Positions 28,016-37,012 are shown, counted from the stretch's first letter. The stretch is DNA of 41,630 bases from an uncultured bacterium (GCA_903861715.1 CAIOVI010000040.1:1-41630); one strand, 5' to 3'. The notes: a model not told the origin generated them from the letters alone. Program-made: numbers and translations.

Positions 28016-28155
28016 CAGGCCCGATTGGATTCGAACCAACTTTCGGAATTCTCAAACTAAGAAAACGTTGACTGACCAAAATCTTTCAATGATAACAAAT
28101 CAATGTTTTCCAGCGTCACCCGTGAGAATTGCTTTTGCCCTTAAGCTACGGACCT
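28016..28155 (-). tRNA. tRNA-like gene with a ~70 nt insertion in the anticodon arm (anticodon not assignable)
   Basis: AGGTCCG/CGGGCCT acceptor, GCTT-AAGGGCAA-AAGC D-arm, GTTGG-TTCGAAT-CCAAT T-arm, extended AATTCTCA/TGAGAATT anticodon stem enclosing extra sequence. Confidence 0.55.
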
Positions 28156-28182
28156 ACTTAGTAATACATGTTTAGAGAAGAA

Positions 28183-28599
28183 TTATTTCAGCTTCTCTTT
28201 TGCCAAAAGTGATGATTTAAAGATGTCACGCTTGTATGATTTCAATCTGATTATTTTGGTTTTTTCCAAACCAAATTCCTGCAATTTTTTCTCCAAATTT
28301 TCAATGAAAAATTCTTGGTCATAGCCCAAGCAGATTATTTCAGGCGCAATTTTCTTCACCACGGCATATTTGTCTTTCAAATTTCCCAAAATAACTTCAT
28401 CGGACAATCCACTTTTTTCCACCTGCACTAATCGCTGCTTTTCATTGTGCAAAGGTTTTTTGCGTTTGACTTTGAAAACTGTTTCATCTCTGGCCACCAC
28501 CACCCGCAAAAAATCCCCCTGCTTTTTGGCTTGCCTTAAAAAATAGCGATGACCCTCATGAAAAATATCAAAGGTCCCAAAAACCAAAACTTTTTTCAT
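28183..28599 (-). CDS. cytidylyltransferase / FAD synthase-like nucleotidyltransferase
   Basis: 'VLVFGTFDIFHEGHRYFLRQAKKQGDFLRVVVARDETV'. Confidence 0.9.
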   Translation of the reverse strand: MKKVLVFGTFDIFHEGHRYFLRQAKKQGDFLRVVVARDETVFKVKRKKPLHNEKQRLVQVEKSGLSDEVILGNLKDKYAVVKKIAPEIICLGYDQEFFIENLEKKLQEFGLEKTKIIRLKSYKRDIFKSSLLAKEKLK

Positions 28600-28697
28600 A
28601 ATTATTCCTTTATAATATAATAAACTTTTTTTATAACTTTCCCACCCACAAATTTTAACTCAAAATTTTAACTCAATACTACTCAATATATTCATTC

Positions 28698-28723
28698 GTT
28701 ACCATATGTAGTTGTATAGTAAC
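28698..28723. repeat. TrpR-locus palindrome copy 1
   Basis: GTTACCATATGTAGTTGTATAGTAAC. Confidence 0.9.
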
Positions 28724-28762
28724 AGAGCAAAAACATGCCACAAAAATTTAAATTAAAAAAAG

Positions 28763-29164
28763 TTATTTAAATAAATTTTTCATAAAACGATGATGCGCAT
28801 ATTTGTCCAGCAAACTTGTGGAATATTCCCTGCCTCCAATTTGCTCCGCCTTTTCAAGTTGCTTTAGTTTTTTCAACAAAAAATCCCGTTTCTCTTCCTT
28901 TTCAAGCCAATGCTCTATGGTGTTAATTGTTTGATAGCTGACTCCAAGTTTTTTGCGAATAATATCAAAGCTATCTCCACTAGCCAGCATCTTGGCAATT
29001 TGAATTCTTCGCGCAACCATCAGGGTTTCGCTTGCTGTGAAAAGTCCAATCAAAAAATCAACAGCTTCTTGCTTAGTTTTCAAACTTGCAACAATCTCAA
29101 ACAACTCACCTATAATTTTATATCTTTTATTTTTCTCAACTGAATAAAATTTAACCTTTGGCAT
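28763..29164 (-). CDS. TrpR-like (YerC/YecD family) DNA-binding protein
   Basis: 'GLFTASETLMVARRIQIAKMLASGDSFDIIRKKLGVSYQTINTIEHWL' TrpR-like HTH. Confidence 0.88.
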   Translation of the reverse strand: MPKVKFYSVEKNKRYKIIGELFEIVASLKTKQEAVDFLIGLFTASETLMVARRIQIAKMLASGDSFDIIRKKLGVSYQTINTIEHWLEKEEKRDFLLKKLKQLEKAEQIGGREYSTSLLDKYAHHRFMKNLFK

Positions 29165-29248
29165 ATTTTTATAAATTCTGAAATTTTAAAATCTTAAAAT
29201 CCAAAATTAAACTAAAATTAGCTAAAGAATCTCTCACATTCACCCACC

Positions 29249-29410
29249 ATTACCATATGTAGTTGTATGGTAACAAATAAACACTAGAGAAGTAACGACA
29301 TTCATCCATTACCATATTTAGTTGTATGGTAACAGATGAACACAAAAATAAGAACTGCTGGTATCGCACTATCAATCTTACAGCGTTACCATATGTAGTT
29401 GTATGGTAAC
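29249..29410. repeat. TrpR-locus palindrome copies 2-4 (29249-29274, 29308-29333, 29385-29410)
   Basis: RTTACCATATKTAGTTGTATGGTAAC; copy 3 extended by TTCATC/GATGAA, copy 4 by ACAGC/GCTGT. Confidence 0.93.
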
Positions 29411-29425
29411 GCTGTATTAAAATTC

Positions 29426-29614
29426 TTACTCAAATATTTTTGTTCTGAATTTTTCAACCGCCTCCCTGCTTTCAATCACCTCAGCTTTGTGCAACTTTTG
29501 CAAAAGCAAGGGCGCGCCGCAACTTCGGCATCTTCCCCAAGCGCAACCACCTTTTTCTTTGTACATTTTTTGGCACATTGAAATTTCAGTGTCAAAGGTT
29601 TCTTTTGAAATCAT
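29426..29614 (-). CDS. small Cys-containing hypothetical protein (62 aa)
   Basis: 'CAWGRCRSCGAPLLLQ'; 2 bp from the upstream ASCH-like gene. Confidence 0.55.
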   Translation of the reverse strand: MISKETFDTEISMCQKMYKEKGGCAWGRCRSCGAPLLLQKLHKAEVIESREAVEKFRTKIFE

Positions 29615-29616
29615 AA

Positions 29617-29877
29617 CTATTTGAAAGATATTATTTGATAACCATATTTTTCAACTTCTTTATCACTCCAAAACTTCACATCTTTTGTTTTTTCGACATA
29701 TGTGATTTCTTTTTCTAAAATTCTTCCAGTGTAGTCTTCTGTTTTAGGATTCCATTCCTTCAGAACTAAGACATCTCCCGCTTGGCAGTCCCAATCTGCG
29801 AGTCGAAGTTCATATTTTTTATCACCGTCAAGTATTTTCTGAAAAGACTGCGGCAAAACTTTTTTCTCAATACGCAT
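29617..29877 (-). CDS. ASCH/DUF3850-like protein
   Basis: 'KKVLPQSFQKILDGDKKYELRLADWDCQAGDVLVLKEWNP'. Confidence 0.78.
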   Translation of the reverse strand: MRIEKKVLPQSFQKILDGDKKYELRLADWDCQAGDVLVLKEWNPKTEDYTGRILEKEITYVEKTKDVKFWSDKEVEKYGYQIISFK

Positions 29878-29885
29878 AAATGTTA

Positions 29886-30473
29886 TTATCTTATTTCAAC
29901 ACCTGCTTCTTTAAGCATTTCAATTATATGTTCGGTTGGAATACCACGAAGAAAGTTATTATAACTACCAACAATATCTATTGCAAATGTAGAGCTGTAA
30001 TGACCCAATGGATCAAAACCCACAGCGTATGTTTTAAATTTATCATCCTGTTTAAGATATTTTTTAATTTCATCATCTGTGATATTTCGCATGTTAACTT
30101 TTGTAACTACACTAGCTTGTGTTATTTTTTTCTCAACAACATCAATCAAATAAATTCCAGTAAAAAACTCAAAAGAATTTCCAGAGAGAGCTTGCATTCT
30201 CAATACTGCTTCTTCTTCTGATTGAGGTTTTTCCAGAATTTCACCATTAAACCAACCAACTGAATCAAAACCAACCACAACACCTTCTTTGAATTTCTCG
30301 GCCACCGCTAATGCTTTTTGCTTTGCAAGTTCACAAACCAGCTCATTGGGATTATTTGGTCGTCCTTCAAATTTTTCTTCAACATTACTTCCAACTGCTT
30401 CAAATTCAACTCCAGCCAATTGAAATGCTTCTTGTCGATAAGGCGAAGTTGTTGCTAGAATAATTTTTTTCAT
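29886..30473 (-). CDS. Maf-like nucleoside triphosphate pyrophosphatase
   Basis: 'IILATTSPYRQEAFQLAGVEFEAVGSNVEE', 'VVVGFDSVGWFNGEILEKPQSEEEAVLRMQALSG'. Confidence 0.85.
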   Translation of the reverse strand: MKKIILATTSPYRQEAFQLAGVEFEAVGSNVEEKFEGRPNNPNELVCELAKQKALAVAEKFKEGVVVGFDSVGWFNGEILEKPQSEEEAVLRMQALSGNSFEFFTGIYLIDVVEKKITQASVVTKVNMRNITDDEIKKYLKQDDKFKTYAVGFDPLGHYSSTFAIDIVGSYNNFLRGIPTEHIIEMLKEAGVEIR

Positions 30474-30478
30474 ATTTT

Positions 30479-30904
30479 TTATTTTACTTTATTTAGGTCA
30501 CCAGCCAAAACAACGTCCACCATGGCCTTGATTTCATCGGCATAGGAAAGTTCTTCCGGCACTGGATTGAAAAGAAAAATTTTCTTGTCATTCACGTGCG
30601 CAAAACCAATTTCCATCAGCGTGTTGCCACCGATATAATTCCTGATCCCATTTTTGTCGAAATTTCCAACCACGATGGCATCGCCGCTAACGATGAGATT
30701 ATACCAATATTTGATAAAATTGTGCCTGCGCTTTACTTCGGCATGATTTTTTCCGGATTCAGCAACGAGAGCTTGAGCATTTCCACTTGCAATATCAAAC
30801 ATAAGCGGATGCATCTGTGGCTGATGTCCGAGCTTTTCTAATTCTCGATAAATATCCACTAAATTTTGAGCATTCTTGATGCTCCCACAAACTGTGATTT
30901 TCAT
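30479..30904 (-). CDS. nucleoside 2-deoxyribosyltransferase-like protein (paralog 1)
   Basis: 'MKITVCGSIKNAQNLVDIYRELEKLGHQ...DAIVVGNFDKNGIRNYIGGNTLMEIGFAHVNDKKIFLFN'. Confidence 0.72.
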   Translation of the reverse strand: MKITVCGSIKNAQNLVDIYRELEKLGHQPQMHPLMFDIASGNAQALVAESGKNHAEVKRRHNFIKYWYNLIVSGDAIVVGNFDKNGIRNYIGGNTLMEIGFAHVNDKKIFLFNPVPEELSYADEIKAMVDVVLAGDLNKVK

Positions 30905-30959
30905 ATGGTTTTCTCTACGAATTACAAATTGTACGAATGTACGAAATATATTTTAAAAA

Positions 30960-31373
30960 TTATTTAATAAACTTTAGGTCACCCTTTAAAACCACTGGCT
31001 GCATCGCAATCAATTCATCCTTAAAAGAAGTTTGCGGAATTTGATTGAGCAAAAATATTTTTTTGTTCAAGACATGCGCAAATCCCATCTCCAAAAAAGA
31101 ATTTCCACCAACATAGCCGGTCACTCCATTCAAATCACAATTGACCACCAAGATTGCATCACTGGCTTTAATTTTTTCGTAATAATCTCGAATTAAATCA
31201 TTGTTGATTTTATTTTTCACCGATTCGTTGTGAATGTGGTCAGAAGTTTTCATTTCTGCATATTCCTGCGTATGTCGTGGCAAAACGACCTCATGCCCAA
31301 ATTTTTGAAGTTCATCCCTGACTTCCAGCATTTTCACTGAAACTTTCATGCTGCCACAAATCACAATTTTCAT
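30960..31373 (-). CDS. nucleoside 2-deoxyribosyltransferase-like protein (paralog 2)
   Basis: 'MKIVICGSMKVSVKMLEVRDELQKFGHEVVLP...DAILVVNCDLNGVTGYVGGNSFLEMGFAHVLNKKIFLLN'. Confidence 0.72.
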   Translation of the reverse strand: MKIVICGSMKVSVKMLEVRDELQKFGHEVVLPRHTQEYAEMKTSDHIHNESVKNKINNDLIRDYYEKIKASDAILVVNCDLNGVTGYVGGNSFLEMGFAHVLNKKIFLLNQIPQTSFKDELIAMQPVVLKGDLKFIK

Positions 31374-31426
31374 AAAAATACTTTTCTAGAAATATTGTAG
31401 ATTATATTTTGACTTTTAATTGCTGT

Positions 31427-32899
31427 TTATTGTTCCTTCTCTTTCATCGGTGGGAAAATCACACATTCGCGAACTGATTTGTTGACCAGGAAGGCAAAAA
31501 AGCGTTCACTGAGGCCAAAACCGAAAGCTGGAGGCATGCCATATTCCAGGGCCTGGACGAAATCTTCGTCAATCATTTGCGCCTCAGCATCACCAGCCTC
31601 TCTCAGAGCCATCTGAGCCTCGAAACGGCTCCTTTGGTCAATAGAATCATTCAGCTCAGCAAACGCATTGCAAAGCTCGGCCGTGCCAGCCACCACCTGA
31701 AAACGCAAAACTTTGTTGGGATTGCTTGGATCTTTTTTGGCCAGCGGCGAAACTTCCAGCGGGTGCCCCACCAAAAAACAAGGCTGAATTAATTTTTGGC
31801 GCACAGTTTTCTTGTAAATCGTGTCAATCAAGCGGCCTTTGCCATAAGATTTTTCATATTTAATGCCAAGCTCATCAGCCTTGGCGCGCAAAGCTTCCAC
31901 GGAAATATCTTCTGCTAAATCTAAGCCCGTCTCTTGTTTGAAAGCTTCGAAATAGTCCACAACCGGAAAAGGTTTTTCCCAATCTATCAAAAATTCTTCA
32001 TATTTTGTGCTCAAACCACCTGTGACATTTTTCACCACCTCGCGATAAAGTTTTTCCGAAAATTCCATCCCCTTTTGCAAGTCCCAATAAGCCGCATAAA
32101 ATTCCATGTGATCAAATTCTTGCAAATGTTGTCGGTCAATTCCTTCATTGCGAAAAACCCGACCAATTTCAAAAACTTTTTCGAAGCCGCCAACCAAAAG
32201 ACGCTTCAGCGAAAGTTCCAGTGAAATGCGCATGAAAAAATCTTGATCCAGTGCATTGTGATGCGTGATGAAAGGTTCCGCCTCGGCTCCGCCAGGAATA
32301 TTTTCCAGCACCGGATTTTGCACTTCCAAAAATCCATCAGTTGCCAAAAAATTTCGCACGGTTTGCCAAAAAACATTTTTCTTGCGAAACAATTCTCGCG
32401 TGTCAGGGTTGGTCATCAAATCCAAATATCTCCGGCGCAAAAGTTCTTCTTCATCTTTGAGACCAAAATGCTCAGTCGGAATCGGGCGAATGTTTTTGCT
32501 CAGCATTTTCCAATCAGTCACTTTCAAAGATTTCTCCTCGGTCTTGGTCAAAAAAAGTTGGCCCGTGACTTGGACAAAATCTCCCAAATCAACGCTCTTG
32601 GTGAAAAGCTTGAACAGTTCTTCTGGCATATTGCCTTTGTTCAAAAAAAGCTGCATCTTGCCTGATTCATCTTCAATGTTCGCAAAAGCGCTGCCACCCA
32701 TCGGACGCATTGAACGCACCCGACCAACCAAAGTTATTTCTTTAGCAATGAGCTTGTCGCTTGCAATGAGATTGTCGAATTGTTCCAGAACCTGCCCATT
32801 GCAAAAATCCCGCTCGGTTTTTTCGGGATAAGCTTCCATGCCAAAATTTTTGATGTTTTCCAATTTCTCCAATTTAACTTGCAAAATGTCTTCTCGCAT
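31427..32899 (-). CDS. lysS: lysyl-tRNA synthetase (class II)
   Basis: 'LVGRVRSMRPMGGSAFANIEDESGKMQLF', 'RRRYLDLMTNPDTRELFRKK', 'VFEIGRVFRNEGIDRQHLQEFDHMEFYAAY'. Confidence 0.96.
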   Translation of the reverse strand: MREDILQVKLEKLENIKNFGMEAYPEKTERDFCNGQVLEQFDNLIASDKLIAKEITLVGRVRSMRPMGGSAFANIEDESGKMQLFLNKGNMPEELFKLFTKSVDLGDFVQVTGQLFLTKTEEKSLKVTDWKMLSKNIRPIPTEHFGLKDEEELLRRRYLDLMTNPDTRELFRKKNVFWQTVRNFLATDGFLEVQNPVLENIPGGAEAEPFITHHNALDQDFFMRISLELSLKRLLVGGFEKVFEIGRVFRNEGIDRQHLQEFDHMEFYAAYWDLQKGMEFSEKLYREVVKNVTGGLSTKYEEFLIDWEKPFPVVDYFEAFKQETGLDLAEDISVEALRAKADELGIKYEKSYGKGRLIDTIYKKTVRQKLIQPCFLVGHPLEVSPLAKKDPSNPNKVLRFQVVAGTAELCNAFAELNDSIDQRSRFEAQMALREAGDAEAQMIDEDFVQALEYGMPPAFGFGLSERFFAFLVNKSVRECVIFPPMKEKEQ

Positions 32900-33016
32900 A
32901 ATAGTAATTTTTTAATTTTTTTAAAAAGTAAAATAAGAAATTAAAACTAATTTTGAATCAATACCCAGCAATACACAGTCATATCGTAGCCCATTTTGGC
33001 TTTTTTTGCAAACAAA

Positions 33017-33041
33017 AAACCCGCCAAGCAGGCGGATTTTT
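33017..33041 (-). terminator. Rho-independent terminator after greA
   Basis: ACCCGCC-AAGCA-GGCGGAT with flanking A/T runs. Confidence 0.7.
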
Positions 33042-33056
33042 GAAAGTGAAGAAAAA

Positions 33057-33515
33057 CTATTTTACTTCAATAATTTTATAGGCAAGCGTGTCACCCTTCG
33101 GAGTCAGCACACTGACACTGTCTCCACCACTATGTCCCATGAAAGCTTTGCCAAGGGGTGATTCGTTGGAAATTTTGAAATTGGCAGGATCGGCTTCATT
33201 GGAACCAACAATCGTGAAAGACATTTCAGCTCCGCTGGATTTGACTTTCACCACTGAACCAATTTGCGCCCCTTTCACTTTTTCATCCTTCTCAACCACT
33301 TGAGAATTTTTCACAATCATTTCCAATTCGCTAATGCGAGATTCATTTTCATTTTGTTGAGATTTGGCTTCCGCATATTCAGCGTTCTCGCTCAAATCCC
33401 CTTGCTCCTTGGCTTCTTTGATAGCCTGGGCAATTTCTTGCCTCAGTCTGATTTTGCGATCTTCCAACTCATCGTTGAGTTTCTTGAGGCCATCTTTAGT
33501 AATAAGTCTTACCAT
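33057..33515 (-). CDS. greA: transcription elongation factor GreA
   Basis: 'AIKEAKEQGDLSENAEYAEAKSQQNENESRISELEMIVKN', 'SPLGKAFMGHSGGDSVSV'. Confidence 0.96.
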   Translation of the reverse strand: MVRLITKDGLKKLNDELEDRKIRLRQEIAQAIKEAKEQGDLSENAEYAEAKSQQNENESRISELEMIVKNSQVVEKDEKVKGAQIGSVVKVKSSGAEMSFTIVGSNEADPANFKISNESPLGKAFMGHSGGDSVSVLTPKGDTLAYKIIEVK

Positions 33516-33686
33516 AATTCTTTAGTTATGTTTTTAGTTATTATACATAGAACATCGCAACCAGGGCGACATTTGTGTCTATTTTTTACAGCCCAGCAAT
33601 GATACACAAAAACCTTGACCCTGTCAATAACCTCGCAAAGTGGCGTTTTTACTGGTCAAATTATTGCAAAGACTTTAAGTTTTGTT

Positions 33687-34814
33687 TTAAAAAATGCCTT
33701 TGATTTTGCTGAGCAGATCCATGCGAGCAAGATCAAAATAAGTGACCACGACCATCAGCGCGATGAGCGCAAAAAAACCAACTGTGTGAAAACCTTGTTC
33801 AATTTTTTGACTGACCGGACTGCCTTTGATTTTTTCAATCAACACAAAAAGCACGCGACCGCCATCCAAAGCTGGGAAAGGCAAAATGTTCACAATGCCA
33901 AGATTCACACTCAGAATGGCTGCAAAGCGAAGCAAGAATGAAAATCCCAACGGAATGATTTGACCAGTGTAAGAGGCAATGCCAACGATGCCAGTCACAG
34001 CCAAACCAGACTTGTTGCCAGTGAAAAGTTTTCGAAGCACTTCCAACATCATCAACATAATGGTGCCAATTTCGGTCAGTCCTTTCCAAAGCGCCTCAAA
34101 AAAAGAAAACTTGGTAGTGATGACTTCGCCCAAACCAGAAATTCCCAGCGCTCCCTGCCCGGTGCCAGTTTGCTCGCGTGGAATTCCATGCAGTTGAAGT
34201 TTGCTGTTTCCTCTCTGAATTTGGAGAGGAATTTCTTTGCCTTTGTTGACTTTGACATAATTTTGAACATCTTCCACGGTTGCAAAAGAACCGTTGGCTC
34301 CAGCAAGCAAGACATCGCCGATTTTCAAACCCATTTGCTGCGCTGGAGATTTGTCCTCGATGCCCTGAATGAGAATTTTGGCTCCAGCCACATGCTCACC
34401 CGTAACGTCTTGATAGGTCCCGAGCATGAAAGTGGTTGAAAGCAAAATCCAAGCAAAGAAAAAATTCATCAAAACGCCCGCCACCAAAACTGCAATGCGC
34501 TGCCAGGCAAATTTTGAAGCAAAACTATTCGCCTCATTTTTGCCCTCACCATCTTCGCCTTTGATTTTCACAAAGCCTCCAATCGGAAACCAGTTGAGCG
34601 AATAGATGGTGTTTTTTGAAACAATTTCCTCATTGCCTCTGACGAATTTCCATTTGCCATCTTCAGCTTTGACAATTCCAAGCGCTCTGGGCGGAAAACC
34701 AAGCCCAAATTCATCAGCCTTGATTCCATTAATCCTGGCCACCACAAAATGCCCCAATTCATGAACAAAAACGAGAACACCTAGGATTATGATAAAGACT
34801 ACTACTGTAAGCAT
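33687..34814 (-). CDS. rseP: site-2 protease RseP/RIP family with PDZ domain
   Basis: 'GVLVFVHELGHFVVARINGIKADEFGLGFPP', PDZ-like region, 'NILPFPALDGGRVLFVLIE'. Confidence 0.95.
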   Translation of the reverse strand: MLTVVVFIIILGVLVFVHELGHFVVARINGIKADEFGLGFPPRALGIVKAEDGKWKFVRGNEEIVSKNTIYSLNWFPIGGFVKIKGEDGEGKNEANSFASKFAWQRIAVLVAGVLMNFFFAWILLSTTFMLGTYQDVTGEHVAGAKILIQGIEDKSPAQQMGLKIGDVLLAGANGSFATVEDVQNYVKVNKGKEIPLQIQRGNSKLQLHGIPREQTGTGQGALGISGLGEVITTKFSFFEALWKGLTEIGTIMLMMLEVLRKLFTGNKSGLAVTGIVGIASYTGQIIPLGFSFLLRFAAILSVNLGIVNILPFPALDGGRVLFVLIEKIKGSPVSQKIEQGFHTVGFFALIALMVVVTYFDLARMDLLSKIKGIF

Positions 34815-34845
34815 AATATTTTTTAAAATAAAAAATGCATTTTCT

Positions 34846-34946
34846 TCCTCCTTTAGTAAAGGAGGATCGAGGTGGATTTGAAAGACAAACTTACACGAAG
34901 AAAACTTTTCGAATCCCTCCTAACCTCCCTTTTCCAAAGGGAGGAA
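34846..34946. repeat. ~100 bp palindromic CCTCCCTT/AAGGGAGG element (apparently full length)
   Basis: Left TCCTCCTTTAGTAAAGGAGG...GGATTTGAAAGAC; right TTTTCGAATCCCTCCTAACCTCCCTTTTCCAAAGGGAGG; related copies at 21221-21345 and 25744-25781. Confidence 0.85.
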
Positions 34947-34997
34947 AAATCTTTTTGATATTAGTCATTAGAAATTTAGATTTTGGATTTTCTGCAA

Positions 34998-35555
34998 TCA
35001 CACTGTCATAATTTCCTTCTCTTTGTTGATGCGGATTTCTTCGACTTTGCGATTGAATTCGTCCACCACTTCTTGCAGTTTTTCTTTGCCTTTAAATTTG
35101 TCGTCTTCGCTCATCCCACCGTCAGCTTCAATTTTTTGCAATTCTTTCCAAATGTCTTCGCGAACGGAGCGCAAAGAGATGCGAGCTTCTTCCGCTTTTT
35201 GATTCAAAACTTTCACCATTTCTTTGCGACGCTCTTCGGTCAACATCGGAATGTTGATGCGCACCAAAATTCCATCATTCATCGGATTGAGATTGAGTTG
35301 CGAATCTCGAATGGCGCCTTCAATGGCAGCAATGGCGCCTCGGTCCCAGGGTTGAATGACCAAGCTGCGTGGCTCTGGCGCAGAAATGCTGGCGATTTGT
35401 TTGAGTGGCGTTTGAGCGCCATAATAGTTGACCAACACGTCTTCCACCAAAGCCGGGGTAGCCCTGCCAGTTCTGACCTTGCTCGCTTCGCCCTTGAAAT
35501 GTTCAATGGCTTTTTCGAATTCCACTGTTTTTTCTTTGATAATTTCGCTGTACAT
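34998..35555 (-). CDS. frr: ribosome recycling factor
   Basis: 'VRTGRATPALVEDVLVNYYGAQTPLKQIASISAPEPRSLVIQPWD', 'IPMLTEERRKEMVKVLNQKAEEARISLRSVRED'. Confidence 0.97.
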   Translation of the reverse strand: MYSEIIKEKTVEFEKAIEHFKGEASKVRTGRATPALVEDVLVNYYGAQTPLKQIASISAPEPRSLVIQPWDRGAIAAIEGAIRDSQLNLNPMNDGILVRINIPMLTEERRKEMVKVLNQKAEEARISLRSVREDIWKELQKIEADGGMSEDDKFKGKEKLQEVVDEFNRKVEEIRINKEKEIMTV

Positions 35556-35583
35556 ATTTTTTCAATAAATAGTTTAACTATTA

Positions 35584-35727
35584 AAATTTAGGGCTTATGC
35601 GTTTGATCGAAAATTACTTACAGCTGACTTACTTAGCGAGAAAGACTTGAAGTAGACAAGGGGCAGCTTTCTTAGTAAAGAGCATACGCGCTAGGAATTT
35701 GAGAGCATGCGCATAAGCCCTAAATTT
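35584..35727. repeat. 144 bp element bounded by perfect 18-bp inverted repeats
   Basis: AAATTTAGGGCTTATGCG (35584-35601) / CGCATAAGCCCTAAATTT (35710-35727). Confidence 0.9.
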
Positions 35728-35744
35728 ATTACATCTTTTTTGAC

Positions 35745-36803
35745 TTAAAATTTCCTCAACCCGGCATAAATTTTCGCAACATCACTTTTATCATATTTCA
35801 AAACACTAATTTCTTTGGCGGTGTCCAATTGAAAGGTCGCCCAAGTGTTGCCACCATCGCTGGATTTGTAAATCGCTTGAGAAGAAGCATAGATGATTTC
35901 TTTGGAATTGGCAGGGTTGATGGCAATCGCCCGAATGGCAAAAGCTCGGGAACTTTCGATGGTGTTGACTTGACTCCACAAATCCCCCGCGCCATTTTTG
36001 CGAAAAATTCCACTGCCCGTTCCGACATAAAAAATTCCGCCAGCATTTGGATCAGCCAGCAAGCTATACACACTGGTTGTGCGATGCGTCGCATCAATTT
36101 TGGGTGTGATGTTTTCCAGGGTTTTGCCACCATCTTTTGTTTCGAGCAAAGCCAATTGAAAAACCAAGAAAAAAATGTGATTGTCACTCGCTCTGTCAAA
36201 AACAATGCCAGTGACTGGCCCTTCCGCTTTTTTCAAATTGGTCCAAGTTGTTCCGCCATCTGTCGTTTTCACAATCACTCCCTCGCTAGTGCCTGCAAAA
36301 AGAATTTGCGAATTGACAGCGTCAATGGCAAGTGCAGAAATGACGGTGCCGTCAGCTGGTTCAGTGTAAATTTCTTTCCACTGTTCTCCTTCATTCAAGC
36401 GCTTGAAAATTTTGGCCCGACCGCTGAAAACCCCACTGGCATACATCACCTCGTGATTGCTCGGATCAAAAACCAGGCCATAAACTTTTTCAGGAAAAGC
36501 GCTCTGCGTCCAAGTCTCAGCGCCATCCTTGGAAACGAAAAGCCCATTGGCCTGTGTGCCAAGATAAATGATATTAGGATCAACAGGATCAATTGCCATT
36601 GAAAGCACATCAACTCCAGCAATTGTCTTGGTGGCATCCACCTTGATTTTTGGCTGCCAAGTTGCGCCACTATCCACAGATTTCAAAACTGTGGCATTTG
36701 CCATGGGATTACTGGAAGTTTTAACTGGCGATGAAAGCGTGCAACCAGAGAAAAGAAATGTCGCAAAAACCAACACAGTTGTCAAAAATATTTTTTTTAG
36801 CAT
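35745..36803 (-). CDS. BNR/Ycf48-like beta-propeller lipoprotein
   Basis: Lipobox 'LFSGC' and repeated 'SxDGGxTW' motifs. Confidence 0.87.
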   Translation of the reverse strand: MLKKIFLTTVLVFATFLFSGCTLSSPVKTSSNPMANATVLKSVDSGATWQPKIKVDATKTIAGVDVLSMAIDPVDPNIIYLGTQANGLFVSKDGAETWTQSAFPEKVYGLVFDPSNHEVMYASGVFSGRAKIFKRLNEGEQWKEIYTEPADGTVISALAIDAVNSQILFAGTSEGVIVKTTDGGTTWTNLKKAEGPVTGIVFDRASDNHIFFLVFQLALLETKDGGKTLENITPKIDATHRTTSVYSLLADPNAGGIFYVGTGSGIFRKNGAGDLWSQVNTIESSRAFAIRAIAINPANSKEIIYASSQAIYKSSDGGNTWATFQLDTAKEISVLKYDKSDVAKIYAGLRKF

Positions 36804-37012
36804 TTACCCTGTTAAATAAGCTTGGATTCTCTTTTTATTTTAAAGCGAAACAAACTTATTGTGATAATTTTTTATTTTCTAAACCAAAATATAGGATATT
36901 TCAATTATAGCAAAAGAAAGCAAAAGAATCCAGGGGGTCGGGGTTTCGGGGAAATAAAAAAACTCACCGCCTCGATTTCTCGATTTGGTGAGTCTTTGGC
37001 AACAATTTGCCA

